This document shows, piece by piece, positions 1-7,163 of a DNA stretch of 24,148 nucleotides. A program made the translations under genes and the position numbers. Source of the DNA: Gemmatimonadales bacterium (GTDB taxonomy: Bacteria > Gemmatimonadota > Gemmatimonadetes > Gemmatimonadales > GWC2-71-9); NCBI GenBank assembly GCA_013816685.1, contig JACDDX010000002.1:1-24148 (forward strand), written 5' to 3'. The notes beneath the pieces were generated by a model that worked only from the letters and a program-made list of their open reading frames with translations, was not told the DNA's origin and searched no databases. Position 1 is the stretch's first letter. Every line of letters begins with the position of its first letter.

Positions 1-35
1 GGGCCGGGTGGCTTTCCGCGGGCTCCGCGCCTGGG

Positions 36-1754
36 TCACCGCCGCCGGCCGGCGAAGGTGAGAAACTCGTCGACCGAAAGGGCGTTGAGGACGTCGGCCG
101 GGCCCAGCCAGCCTTTCCGCGCGATGCCGATGCCGTATTCGACATTGCCGATACCGGCGACACTGTGGGCATCCGCGCCGATGGAGATGGCCGCGCCCCG
201 CGCGCGCGCGTCCGGGAGCACGCGCCAGTCGAGATCGAGGCGATGCGGATCGGCGTTGATCTCGAGCGCGACGCCGGTGGCGGCGGCGCGCTCGATGACC
301 GCCTCGAGGTCGATACCGTAGGGGTCGCGCGAGAGCAGCAGCCGGCCGGTGGGGTGGCCGATGATGGTGAGGAACGGATTGTCCATCGCGGCTAGCATGC
401 GGGCCGTCATCTCCCGCTCGGCCATGTTGAAGCGGCTGTGCACCGAACCGATCACGAAATCCAGCCGCTCGAGTACCTGGCTCCCGTAGTCGATCCGCCC
501 GTCCTGCAGAATGTCGGCCTCGACTCCCTTGAGCACCCGGATGCCCTCGAGCCGCTGATTCACGGCGTCGATCTCGTCCGCCTGACGGAGCAGGTCATCC
601 GGTTTGAGGCCGCCCGCGTACGCCGCGGCCTGACTGTGGTCGGTGATGCCGATGTACTCATAGCCGGCGTCGCGGGCGGCGAGGGCCAGCTGTTCCACCG
701 AATTGGAGCCGTCGGAGTAGTGAGTGTGGCAGTGAAGAAATCCCCGGAGGTCGCCCCGCTCGAGGAGGCGGGGAAGTCCGCCACCAGCGGCCGCTGCCAC
801 CTCGCCGCGCCCCTCACGCAGCTCGGGCGGGATCCACGCGAGTCCGAGCGCCTCGTACAGTCGCGGCTCGTCAGGGGTCGACACGAACTCGCTGCCGCGC
901 CAGAGCGCGGCGCCGGTGAGCGAGAACCCCCAGGCCGAGGCGTGCGCCGCGAGGTCCTGCAGATGAGCTTCGCTGCCGGTGGCCTGCACCAGCACCGCGC
1001 CCGCGTTCACCAGCGTACTCACCACGATCTGGGCGCTGGCTCCGCCGGCGAAGCGCAGCGTGAGCCGCCGTTCGTCCTGCCCCGCGAATTCGTGCACGCC
1101 GGGGAACTGACTCAGCCGCTTGAAGAGCTCCGAGGGCGGCGCGTCGGCGACGAGCACGATCACCAGCTCGCGCACTACCTCGGTGCGGCGCCGGACCTCG
1201 CCAGCGACCACCGCCTGCGTCACCCCCGGCAGCTGCGCCAAGGCCGCGCGGAGCCCCGCCGCCTCGTCCGCCGCGTGGTGCGAGAGCTTGAACGCGCTCG
1301 CCTGACGGAGGAAAGCGATGCCTTTGAGGATATTCTCCGACGTCTTCTGGCCGAAGCGCGGCAGCCGGGCGAGCCGCCCGTCCCGCGCGGCGGCCTCGAG
1401 GTCCGGAATCGAGTCGATGCCGAGCACGTCATGGATCTGCCGGATCTTGCCGACCCCGAGTCCCGAGATCGCCAGCATCTCCACCAGCCCTGGCGGGATC
1501 TGCTCGCGCAGCTCCTCCAGCATCGTCGCTCGACCGGTGTTCACCACCTCCTGCACGATCTGCAGGGTGGCCGGGCCGACGCCTTTGGCCGAGGCGAGCG
1601 AGCCGTCCTCCAGCGCCTGCGTGAGGTCGCCCGGATAGCTGCCGACCGCCTTGGCCGCGGTACGGAAGGCCCGGATGCGGAAGGGATTCTCGCCCTTGAG
1701 CTCGAGGAACGCGGCGATCTGATCCATAACCTGCGCGACGGCCTTCCGGTCCAT
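36..1754 (-). CDS. polX: PolX-type protein with PHP nuclease domain and degenerate polymerase palm
   Basis: This 572-aa protein aligns along its whole length with bacterial family X DNA polymerases as remembered from Thermus PolX. Residues 1-150 are the helix-hairpin-helix lyase region, with GVG-type turns near 58-60 and 98-102. Residues 160-315 correspond to the palm and thumb, ending in a conserved ALGLAWIPPELRE segment. Residues 338-572 are a PHP phosphoesterase domain. The PHP metal ligands look intact: HCHTHYSDG (341-349), TDHS (371-374), VEAD (411-414), VHSR, GHPTGR and GADAH. The palm is abnormal: where active enzymes have GS...RR...GDLD, this one has GEVRRR...RELV (185-198), and the third aspartate region reads AQIVV (241-245). 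Template polymerisation is therefore unlikely, whereas 3'-5' exonuclease or AP-type nuclease activity of the PHP domain remains plausible. The start at 1754 fits the family N-terminus; an upstream start at 1814 would run into the preceding gene. It is last in the ten-gene run. Confidence 0.9.
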   Translation of the reverse strand: MDRKAVAQVMDQIAAFLELKGENPFRIRAFRTAAKAVGSYPGDLTQALEDGSLASAKGVGPATLQIVQEVVNTGRATMLEELREQIPPGLVEMLAISGLGVGKIRQIHDVLGIDSIPDLEAAARDGRLARLPRFGQKTSENILKGIAFLRQASAFKLSHHAADEAAGLRAALAQLPGVTQAVVAGEVRRRTEVVRELVIVLVADAPPSELFKRLSQFPGVHEFAGQDERRLTLRFAGGASAQIVVSTLVNAGAVLVQATGSEAHLQDLAAHASAWGFSLTGAALWRGSEFVSTPDEPRLYEALGLAWIPPELREGRGEVAAAAGGGLPRLLERGDLRGFLHCHTHYSDGSNSVEQLALAARDAGYEYIGITDHSQAAAYAGGLKPDDLLRQADEIDAVNQRLEGIRVLKGVEADILQDGRIDYGSQVLERLDFVIGSVHSRFNMAEREMTARMLAAMDNPFLTIIGHPTGRLLLSRDPYGIDLEAVIERAAATGVALEINADPHRLDLDWRVLPDARARGAAISIGADAHSVAGIGNVEYGIGIARKGWLGPADVLNALSVDEFLTFAGRRR

Positions 1755-1762
1755 GAACGCGC

Positions 1763-2455
1763 TCACGCTGTCCACTGTGCTGCCCCCGTCGCCGTCCCGG
1801 CGGTCAGCGGCCACACCCGCCAGGCGAGCTCCAGCAGTTCCTCGGCACCAGCCAGCGAGCGGAGCCCGGCCGCCTCGCCGCCCGGCAGGGTGGACGAGAA
1901 GAGCGGGGAGCCATCGGGCCGCTCCAGGCCAATCGCACGTGTGCCGATCGCTTCCACGACGCTGAACCCGTCCCGGTCGGGGCGGACGCCGAAGACGCCG
2001 AGCACTCGGAGCGCGCCGGGGGCAGGCGCCGCGTGCACGAAGCAGCCGTCCATCGGTTCCGCCGACTGCTGCGGCACCACCGCCGCCCAGACCCGGCCGG
2101 GCGCGAGCTGAGCATAGATCGCGGGGATCGGTTCGTTCATCGAAGCGGGACCGCTCGCGACATAGTCGGGCCGCAGCAGATCGTCGAGCATCTCCGCATC
2201 GACCGTCGTGACGACCGCACCCCCCACCCAGAAGAGGTAAGCGTGATGCAGCAGCGCCGCGAGCTGGTCGATGCCCTCCCCCAGGCCCTCGTCCGGCCGG
2301 AGCCCACGCAGTAGCGTGACGGTTTCACGGAGCAGAAGAAAGGCGTCCCGGTCCCGCGGGTCGTGATCGCCCGCGGCGAGCGCGGTCTGGATATCGGGAA
2401 ACCGGTCGCGGGCAAAATCGGCAAAGACGAGATCGAAGGGGGTGGGGCGGTCCAT
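1763..2455 (-). CDS. Conserved-looking hypothetical protein, 230 aa
   Basis: I do not recognise this family. The protein is soluble-looking, with no signal peptide or membrane segment. It has an acidic, helix-rich N-terminal half (MDRPTPFDLVFADFARDRFP onward) and a more beta-like C-terminal half containing VWAAVVPQQ and GALRVLGVFGVRPDRDGFSVVEA. The ATG at 2455 was chosen because upstream sequence in this frame is Arg/Pro-rich, typical of read-through non-coding frame, and would overlap the alpha/beta hydrolase gene. The gene ends 8 nt before the PolX start, so the two are probably translated from one transcript. Function cannot be inferred from sequence; a role linked to PolX is only a guess from position. 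Confidence 0.7.
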   Translation of the reverse strand: MDRPTPFDLVFADFARDRFPDIQTALAAGDHDPRDRDAFLLLRETVTLLRGLRPDEGLGEGIDQLAALLHHAYLFWVGGAVVTTVDAEMLDDLLRPDYVASGPASMNEPIPAIYAQLAPGRVWAAVVPQQSAEPMDGCFVHAAPAPGALRVLGVFGVRPDRDGFSVVEAIGTRAIGLERPDGSPLFSSTLPGGEAAGLRSLAGAEELLELAWRVWPLTAGTATGAAQWTA

Positions 2456-2508
2456 CGCGGAAAGGTAATCAGCCGCCGCCACCCGTCTCCGGAGCGTGAC
2501 TCGGCGGC

Positions 2509-3339
2509 TCAGCCTCCGAGGAACTCCCCGACGACGCGGCGGAAGGTCTCCGGGGCCTCGACGAACGGCACATGGCCGCACTCCGGGACCGGATGAAATG
2601 GAGCGCCGATCAACTCGGCCGTGGTTCGCGCGGCGCTGATCGGGATCGGATCCGCCTCCCCGTGCAGCACCAGGGACGCGATGCCGCGCAATGTCGGCAG
2701 GTGGAGGCGAAGATCGTACGGACCGAGACTAGCCCAGACCTCCTGCTGGGTCCGACCGGTCACGCGGAATGGCGTGAGCGCCCGCGCCTTTGCCGGGTCG
2801 GCGAAGTAGCCCGCGACCGAGAGCTCGAACAGCCGGCGCTGAAAGCGGTCGGGGTCACGCTCCCGGAGCCCGCTCTCCCGGAGCGCTCTCCGCTCCTCCT
2901 GAAGCAGGGGATCGAGAGTACGATGTCCGAAGCTGCGCTCGAACTCCTCCCGGGCAGCGCGCCACGCCGGGGCCGGCGAAACCAGCGCGAGCCGAGCGAC
3001 GCGATCGGAATGTTCCAGCGCGTACAGCAGCGCCAGCAGCCCGCCCCACGAGTAGCCGGCGATGGTGAGCCGTTCCAGGGCCCAGGTCTCACGCAGCGCC
3101 TCGAGGTCCGCCACCTGCTCGGTCCAGCCAACCGGCACCTCGCGCGGCACGGGCGACCGGCCGCCGCCCCGCTGATCGTAGAAGATGAGCGTGTGCCGGT
3201 CGGCGAGCGTGTCGAAGCCGGGCCGGAGGTAGTCGTGGCTCGCGCCGGGACCGCCGTGCAGCACCACGACGGGTGGTCCCGAACCCACCCGCTCCTCGTA
3301 AATCGTGATCCCGCGGACCTCCCGGTTCGTACCGGTCAC
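2509..3339 (-). CDS. pip: Alpha/beta hydrolase, proline iminopeptidase type
   Basis: This 276-aa alpha/beta hydrolase resembles prolyl aminopeptidases (S33), which remove N-terminal proline from peptides in the cytoplasm. Visible motifs are the oxyanion-hole HGGPG (28-32), YDQRGGGRS (54-62), the nucleophile elbow GYSWGG with Ser97, the probable acid Asp230 in HGEADP, and the catalytic His256 in ECGHVPF. A helical cap lies between about 125 and 205. There is no signal peptide. The ATG overlaps the TGA of the upstream deacetylase gene by 4 bp (ATGA), which supports both the start and translational coupling. The neighbouring M42 and M28 aminopeptidases and OPT transporter favour a peptide substrate, but S33 hydrolases are diverse and an ester or amide hydrolase cannot be excluded. 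Confidence 0.85.
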   Translation of the reverse strand: MTGTNREVRGITIYEERVGSGPPVVVLHGGPGASHDYLRPGFDTLADRHTLIFYDQRGGGRSPVPREVPVGWTEQVADLEALRETWALERLTIAGYSWGGLLALLYALEHSDRVARLALVSPAPAWRAAREEFERSFGHRTLDPLLQEERRALRESGLRERDPDRFQRRLFELSVAGYFADPAKARALTPFRVTGRTQQEVWASLGPYDLRLHLPTLRGIASLVLHGEADPIPISAARTTAELIGAPFHPVPECGHVPFVEAPETFRRVVGEFLGG

Positions 3340-4244
3340 CCGTGCGAGGCCAGGAGAGCCGCCACGCTGTTGGTCTGGATCGTAACGATATCGTCGAGTG
3401 TGTGGGCGTAGCCGCCCGCCATGGTGAGCACCGCCGGCAGCCCCCGGCGGCGGCAGGCGTCGAACGCGATGGCGTCCCGGCGGCGAAGCCCCTCGATGCT
3501 CAGACCCAGTCGCCCGAATCGGTCGCCGGCGTACGGGTCGGCTCCCGCAAGATAAAACACCAGTTCGGGGCGGGCGAGATCCAGCGTCGGGCCCAGGTGC
3601 CGCTCGAGGAGCGCCAGGTAGGCTGCGTCTTCGCAGCCGTCCTCCAGCTCGAGGTCGAGATCGCTGGTTTCCTTGTGAAAGGGGTAGTTGCGGCCGCCGT
3701 GCATCGAGAAGGTGAAGACGTCGGGGTCATCGGCAAAGATCCGCGCAGTGCCGTTGCCCTGATGAACGTCGAGATCCACCACCGCGGCCCGGGTGAGCTG
3801 TCCGTCCCGCTGGAGCACCCGGATGGCGAGGGCCACGTCGTTGAACACGCAGAACCCCTCGCCCCGGTCGGCGAAGGCGTGGTGGGTGCCGCCCGCGAGA
3901 TTGATCCCCGCGCCGGACGTAAGCGCGTCTCGCGCGGCCTCGATCGTCCCCTGCGCAGTGCGGAGCGACCGCTCGCGGAGAGCCGGGCTCCAGGGAAATC
4001 CGAGCCCTCGCACGGCCATCGGCGCGAGCGTGCCCTCGGTGACCGCGTCGAGATATTCCTGCGTGTGCGCGAGGCGCAGGGCCGACAGGTCGGCGCGATC
4101 GGGCTCGTGAATGGCCGAGGCGGGGAGGAGGCCGCGCGATATTACCGCGTCACGGATGCGGGCGTACTTGGCGATGGGGAACCGGTGCCCGGCAGGAAGC
4201 GGCACCGTAAATCGGGCGGAGGTCCAGGCGCGGAGTGAGGGCAC
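3336..4244 (-). CDS. Histone deacetylase family protein (AcuC/acetylpolyamine amidohydrolase-like)
   Basis: This 302-aa zinc-dependent deacetylase of the arginase/deacetylase fold hydrolyses acetylated amines; bacterial members act on acetyl-lysine in proteins, acetylpolyamines or unknown acyl amides. The active site is complete: His121-His122 in GGTHHAF, zinc ligands Asp159 and His161 in DLDVHQGN and Asp236 in GADPYAGD, and the transition-state Tyr279 in MAGGY. The N-terminal RFPIAKYARIRDAV is typical of the bacterial group. Translation starts at a GTG 8 nt after the stop of the GAF protein gene, and the end overlaps the next gene by 4 bp. The substrate cannot be told from sequence. No acetyltransferase or acs gene is adjacent. 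Confidence 0.9.
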   Translation of the reverse strand: MPSLRAWTSARFTVPLPAGHRFPIAKYARIRDAVISRGLLPASAIHEPDRADLSALRLAHTQEYLDAVTEGTLAPMAVRGLGFPWSPALRERSLRTAQGTIEAARDALTSGAGINLAGGTHHAFADRGEGFCVFNDVALAIRVLQRDGQLTRAAVVDLDVHQGNGTARIFADDPDVFTFSMHGGRNYPFHKETSDLDLELEDGCEDAAYLALLERHLGPTLDLARPELVFYLAGADPYAGDRFGRLGLSIEGLRRRDAIAFDACRRRGLPAVLTMAGGYAHTLDDIVTIQTNSVAALLASHG

Positions 4245-4252
4245 GCCGCGCC

Positions 4253-4711
4253 CTAGAGCAGCACGCCGAGCGCGTCGGCCACCTGCCGCACCTCGGCTTC
4301 CTCCTGGGGCGTGAACGGGTCGGGCTCGTCGCTGTCGACGTCAATCTGGCCCAGCACCATCGTGCCCCGCCGGATGAGCACCACCAGCTCGGAGCGAGTC
4401 CACGCGTTGCAGGCGATGTAATTCTCGATGGTCCGCACGTCGGGTACGTTCTGGTCGCGACCGGTCGACACCGCCGTGCCGCAGACGCCCTGCCCGACGG
4501 CGATGCGGGTGTGCTCCGTCTCCCGGCCCGCGAAAGCCTCGAGCTCCAGCGCCTCGCCGCCGTGCAGCATGTAGAGATAGACCGACGTGTAGGGGACGCC
4601 GGCGGCTTGGATCCGCTCGGCCGCGAGCTGCAGCAACGCGTCCCGCCCGACCTCGCGCGCGAAGGCGCCGCGGAGCGCCGCGACGATGCGGCCGGAGTCG
4701 AGGACCGGCAT
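4253..4711 (-). CDS. msrC: GAF-domain protein, free methionine-(R)-sulfoxide reductase type
   Basis: This 152-aa single-GAF-domain protein resembles fRMsr (E. coli MsrC/YebR), which reduces free L-methionine-(R)-sulfoxide using cysteine chemistry. It carries the family signatures VGQGVCGTA with Cys77 and YIACNA with Cys101, the latter at the position of the catalytic cysteine. Glu108, Asp124 and Asp126 (in SELVV and QIDVDSD) match the substrate-binding acids. A third cysteine seen in the E. coli enzyme is not present. The ATG abuts the TGA of the upstream M28 peptidase gene exactly, so coupling is likely. Repairing oxidised free methionine fits an operon that releases amino acids from peptides. 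A purely ligand-sensing GAF role is the alternative. Confidence 0.82.
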   Translation of the reverse strand: MPVLDSGRIVAALRGAFAREVGRDALLQLAAERIQAAGVPYTSVYLYMLHGGEALELEAFAGRETEHTRIAVGQGVCGTAVSTGRDQNVPDVRTIENYIACNAWTRSELVVLIRRGTMVLGQIDVDSDEPDPFTPQEEAEVRQVADALGVLL

Positions 4712-6076
4712 TCAGCCTCCCCGGGTTCCGAGCGTGGCCCGGACGGTGGTAGTTCCCGTGCCGCGCCGGATCATGATGTCCACCGTGTCGCCCGGACTGT
4801 GGTTGCGGAGGGCCTGAGTCATGGCCTCGAGATCCGGCACCTCCATGGCGCCGATGCGGGTGATGATGTCCTCCCCCCGGAGTCCGGCCCGGTCGGCGGG
4901 ACTGCCGGCGCGCACGCCGGACAGCCGCACGCCTCCAGGCGAGCTCGCCATGTCGGGCACCGTCCCCAGATAGGCGCGGTAGCCGGGCGTGACCGGTGCC
5001 TTCTCGTTTGCGTGCGGAGGGGCGCCGTGGGCTGACGCCACGGTCGCGGTGCGCTCCACGAAAGTGAGCGGTGCGGGACGGTTGGCGAGCGCGGTCACGA
5101 GTCCCACCGTGAAGTCGGTGACGCGCTTGAGCCCGTCGAGGTTGATTTTGTTCCAGTCGTCCGTGGTGCGGTGGTAGTCCTCGTGCAGATCGGTGAAGAG
5201 ATGCAGCACCGGCAAGTGAGCCGTGTAGAAGGAGCTCTGATCGCTGGGGCCGTAGCCGTCGCCCTGGGCTTTCAGGTCGAAGCCGGCATACCAGTTGAGG
5301 GAGTCGAGCAGGGCGGGGAACTCCCGCGCCGTCTGCACACCGTAGGCGATCAACCGCCCGTTCCGGAGCCGCCCGACCATGTCGAGGTTGATCATCGCGA
5401 TCGTCCGCGCGATCGGGTAGATCGGCTGCCGGACATAATAGGACGAACCCAGGAGCCCGAGCTCCTCGCCGCCGAAGGCGATGAACACGATGGTCCGGGC
5501 AGGCGGCGCACCCGCCAGCCGGGCCGCGATCTCGATCAACGCCGCCGCACCCGATGCATTGTCGTCGGCGCCGTTGTGCACCCGACCGGTGCTGTCCGGG
5601 TCGAGCGCCCCGAACCCGCCCATGCCCAGATGATCGTAGTGGGCACCCACGATGACGGTCTGGCTGCGCAGCTCCGGATCACGGCCGGGGAGAATGCCGA
5701 TGACGTTCTGCCCCGGCGCACCTCCGATCTGCGCGTGCTGCGCTACCGGTGCGTCGCGGCTGATAGTGAATGGCTGAAACCAGCCCCCGGCCGCGGGCTG
5801 GAGGCCCGCGTCCTCGAACCGGCGGGCCAGGTATGCTGCGGCGGTATCGGCCCCGGGGGAGCCGGTCATCCGACCCGCCAGCCGATCGGCGCTGAGGAAC
5901 TTGATGTCGTCCAGGAGCGGCGTGGGACGGGCGACGCTGCGGGGCGCCGGTCGCTGGCGCGGCATCTCGACGAGTTGCGCCTCGAGCCGTGCCGCCAGCA
6001 CAATACTGCCAACGAGCGCGGCGAGAATTGCCGCGGCGGGAATCGATCGGTGCATGGCGGGAATCGATCGGTGCAT
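4712..6076 (-). CDS. Secreted M28-family metallo-aminopeptidase with C-terminal PDZ domain
   Basis: This 454-aa exported zinc peptidase has a signal peptide (hydrophobic stretch about 13-30, likely cleavage after LEA at 33). An M28 catalytic domain spans roughly 55-335 and a PDZ domain roughly 365-450. Zinc and catalytic residues are visible: His147 and Asp149 region (GAHYDHLG), Asp171 (NGADDNASG), Glu204-Glu205 (FGGEELGLLG), Asp232 (NLDMVGR) and His302 (HEDYHRT). It should trim N-terminal residues from peptides in the periplasm. Two in-frame ATGs, at 6076 and 6055, result from an exact 21-bp tandem duplication, so the N-terminus reads MHRSIPA twice. Neither start has a clear Shine-Dalgarno; the inner one alone (447 aa) would give a conventional signal peptide. 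It lies 19 nt after the M42 gene and abuts the GAF gene. Confidence 0.9.
   Translation of the reverse strand: MHRSIPAMHRSIPAAAILAALVGSIVLAARLEAQLVEMPRQRPAPRSVARPTPLLDDIKFLSADRLAGRMTGSPGADTAAAYLARRFEDAGLQPAAGGWFQPFTISRDAPVAQHAQIGGAPGQNVIGILPGRDPELRSQTVIVGAHYDHLGMGGFGALDPDSTGRVHNGADDNASGAAALIEIAARLAGAPPARTIVFIAFGGEELGLLGSSYYVRQPIYPIARTIAMINLDMVGRLRNGRLIAYGVQTAREFPALLDSLNWYAGFDLKAQGDGYGPSDQSSFYTAHLPVLHLFTDLHEDYHRTTDDWNKINLDGLKRVTDFTVGLVTALANRPAPLTFVERTATVASAHGAPPHANEKAPVTPGYRAYLGTVPDMASSPGGVRLSGVRAGSPADRAGLRGEDIITRIGAMEVPDLEAMTQALRNHSPGDTVDIMIRRGTGTTTVRATLGTRGG
6035..6076 (-). repeat. Exact 21-bp tandem duplication spanning the M28 gene start codon
   Basis: Positions 6035-6055 and 6056-6076 are identical 21-base units in head-to-tail order, with no partial third copy. 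Each unit ends, read on the minus strand, with an ATG, and 21 is a multiple of three. The coding frame is therefore kept, and the first seven residues (MHRSIPA) occur twice. It looks like a recent replication-slippage event. Confidence 0.95.
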
Positions 6077-6095
6077 TCGCGAAATATCGCGCGGT

Positions 6096-7163
6096 TCAGC
6101 GGGGAATGAAACTCGTTTCCCCGTCGAGCCCCCGCGCGAACGCTGCCAGAAGCCGTGCGGTGCGATCGAGGTCCTCCAGCGCGACCATCTCGTTGGGACT
6201 GTGCATGTAGCGATTCGGAACGGACACCAATGCGGTGGCGATTCCGCGCCCGGCGTTGAAAATGCCTTCAGCGTCCGTCCGGGTGTCCCGCGAGGCCGCT
6301 TCGATGCTGTAGGGAATTGCCTCCGCCTCCGCGGCCGCAACCAGTCGCTCGAAGACGATCTCGCTCACCGCTGCGCCCCGAGAGAGCACCGGACCGCCGC
6401 CCAGCCGATAATCTCCGTGCTTTCGCTTATCGAGTCCGGGGTAGTCGGTCGCATGGGTCACGTCGACCACGATTGCGACGTCGGCCTCGAGGGCGGTGGC
6501 CGAGGAGCGGGCACCGCCTCCCACTGAGGAGATCTCCTCGCGAGTCGTGGCCACCGCTGTCACCTGGGCCAGCGGGCGGGCGCCGTCGGTCAGGTACCGC
6601 AGCGCTTCCAACACGACGAACGCCCCGATCCGGTTGTCGATGCAGCGGCTCACCAGTCGGCCGTTGGGGAAGTCGAGCGCCGAGGCGGCCAGCACGCCCG
6701 GATCGCCGATCCGGACCCGGTGCTCGGCTTCCCCCCGGTTGGCAGCGCCGATGTCGATCCAGAGCTCCTCGATCTTCGACACCCGCTCCCGATCGTCCTT
6801 CTCCATCAGGTGAATCGCCTTCTTCCCAACGACCCCCGTCACCTGGCCGCCGCGTCCCAGTAGAACGACGCGCTGCCCCACGAAGACCTGCGGATCCCAA
6901 CCGCCGATTCCGTCGAAGCTGAGATAGCCGTCGTCATCGATGTAGGTGACCATCACACCGATCTCGTCGATGTGTCCGGCGAACATGAGCCGGGGCCGCC
7001 CGTCGCCCAGCACCGCGAAGGAATTGCCGCTCACGTCCGCCCGGACGCTCTCGGCGAATCGCTCCGCCTCGGCGCGCCACACCCGGGCAGGCGCGGCCTC
7101 GAATGCGCTCGGTCCCGGCGTGTCCAGCAGGGTCTTGAGAAAGGTCAGGCTGTCTGGCTTCAC
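6096..7163 (-). CDS. M42-family metalloaminopeptidase (glutamyl aminopeptidase/endoglucanase M type)
   Basis: This 355-aa cytoplasmic dinuclear metallopeptidase belongs to the family that forms large tetrahedral aminopeptidase (TET) assemblies. The expected residues are present: His64 and Asp66 in FAGHIDEIG, bridging Asp176 in RCIDNRIG, Glu209-Glu210 in TTREEISS, Asp234 in VVDVTH and His321 in RYMHSPNE. The GTG at 7163 was chosen because it overlaps the upstream TGA as GTGA, has GAGGAG just upstream, and gives the usual family N-terminus (short helix, then DTPGPSAFE). An ATG nine codons earlier exists but adds a non-family leader. The position next to an OPT transporter and other peptidases fits final degradation of imported oligopeptides. 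Confidence 0.9.
   Translation of the reverse strand: MKPDSLTFLKTLLDTPGPSAFEAAPARVWRAEAERFAESVRADVSGNSFAVLGDGRPRLMFAGHIDEIGVMVTYIDDDGYLSFDGIGGWDPQVFVGQRVVLLGRGGQVTGVVGKKAIHLMEKDDRERVSKIEELWIDIGAANRGEAEHRVRIGDPGVLAASALDFPNGRLVSRCIDNRIGAFVVLEALRYLTDGARPLAQVTAVATTREEISSVGGGARSSATALEADVAIVVDVTHATDYPGLDKRKHGDYRLGGGPVLSRGAAVSEIVFERLVAAAEAEAIPYSIEAASRDTRTDAEGIFNAGRGIATALVSVPNRYMHSPNEMVALEDLDRTARLLAAFARGLDGETSFIPR

Noticed and set aside
438..2111. Long 557-codon plus-strand open frame
   Set aside because: It is antisense to PolX and the adjacent hypothetical gene. Its product is Arg/His/Pro-rich with no domain, as expected from high-G+C codon bias on the opposite strand.
3342..4238. 298-codon plus-strand open frame
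   Set aside because: It mirrors the histone deacetylase gene, whose active site is fully conserved. The plus-strand product has no recognisable motif.
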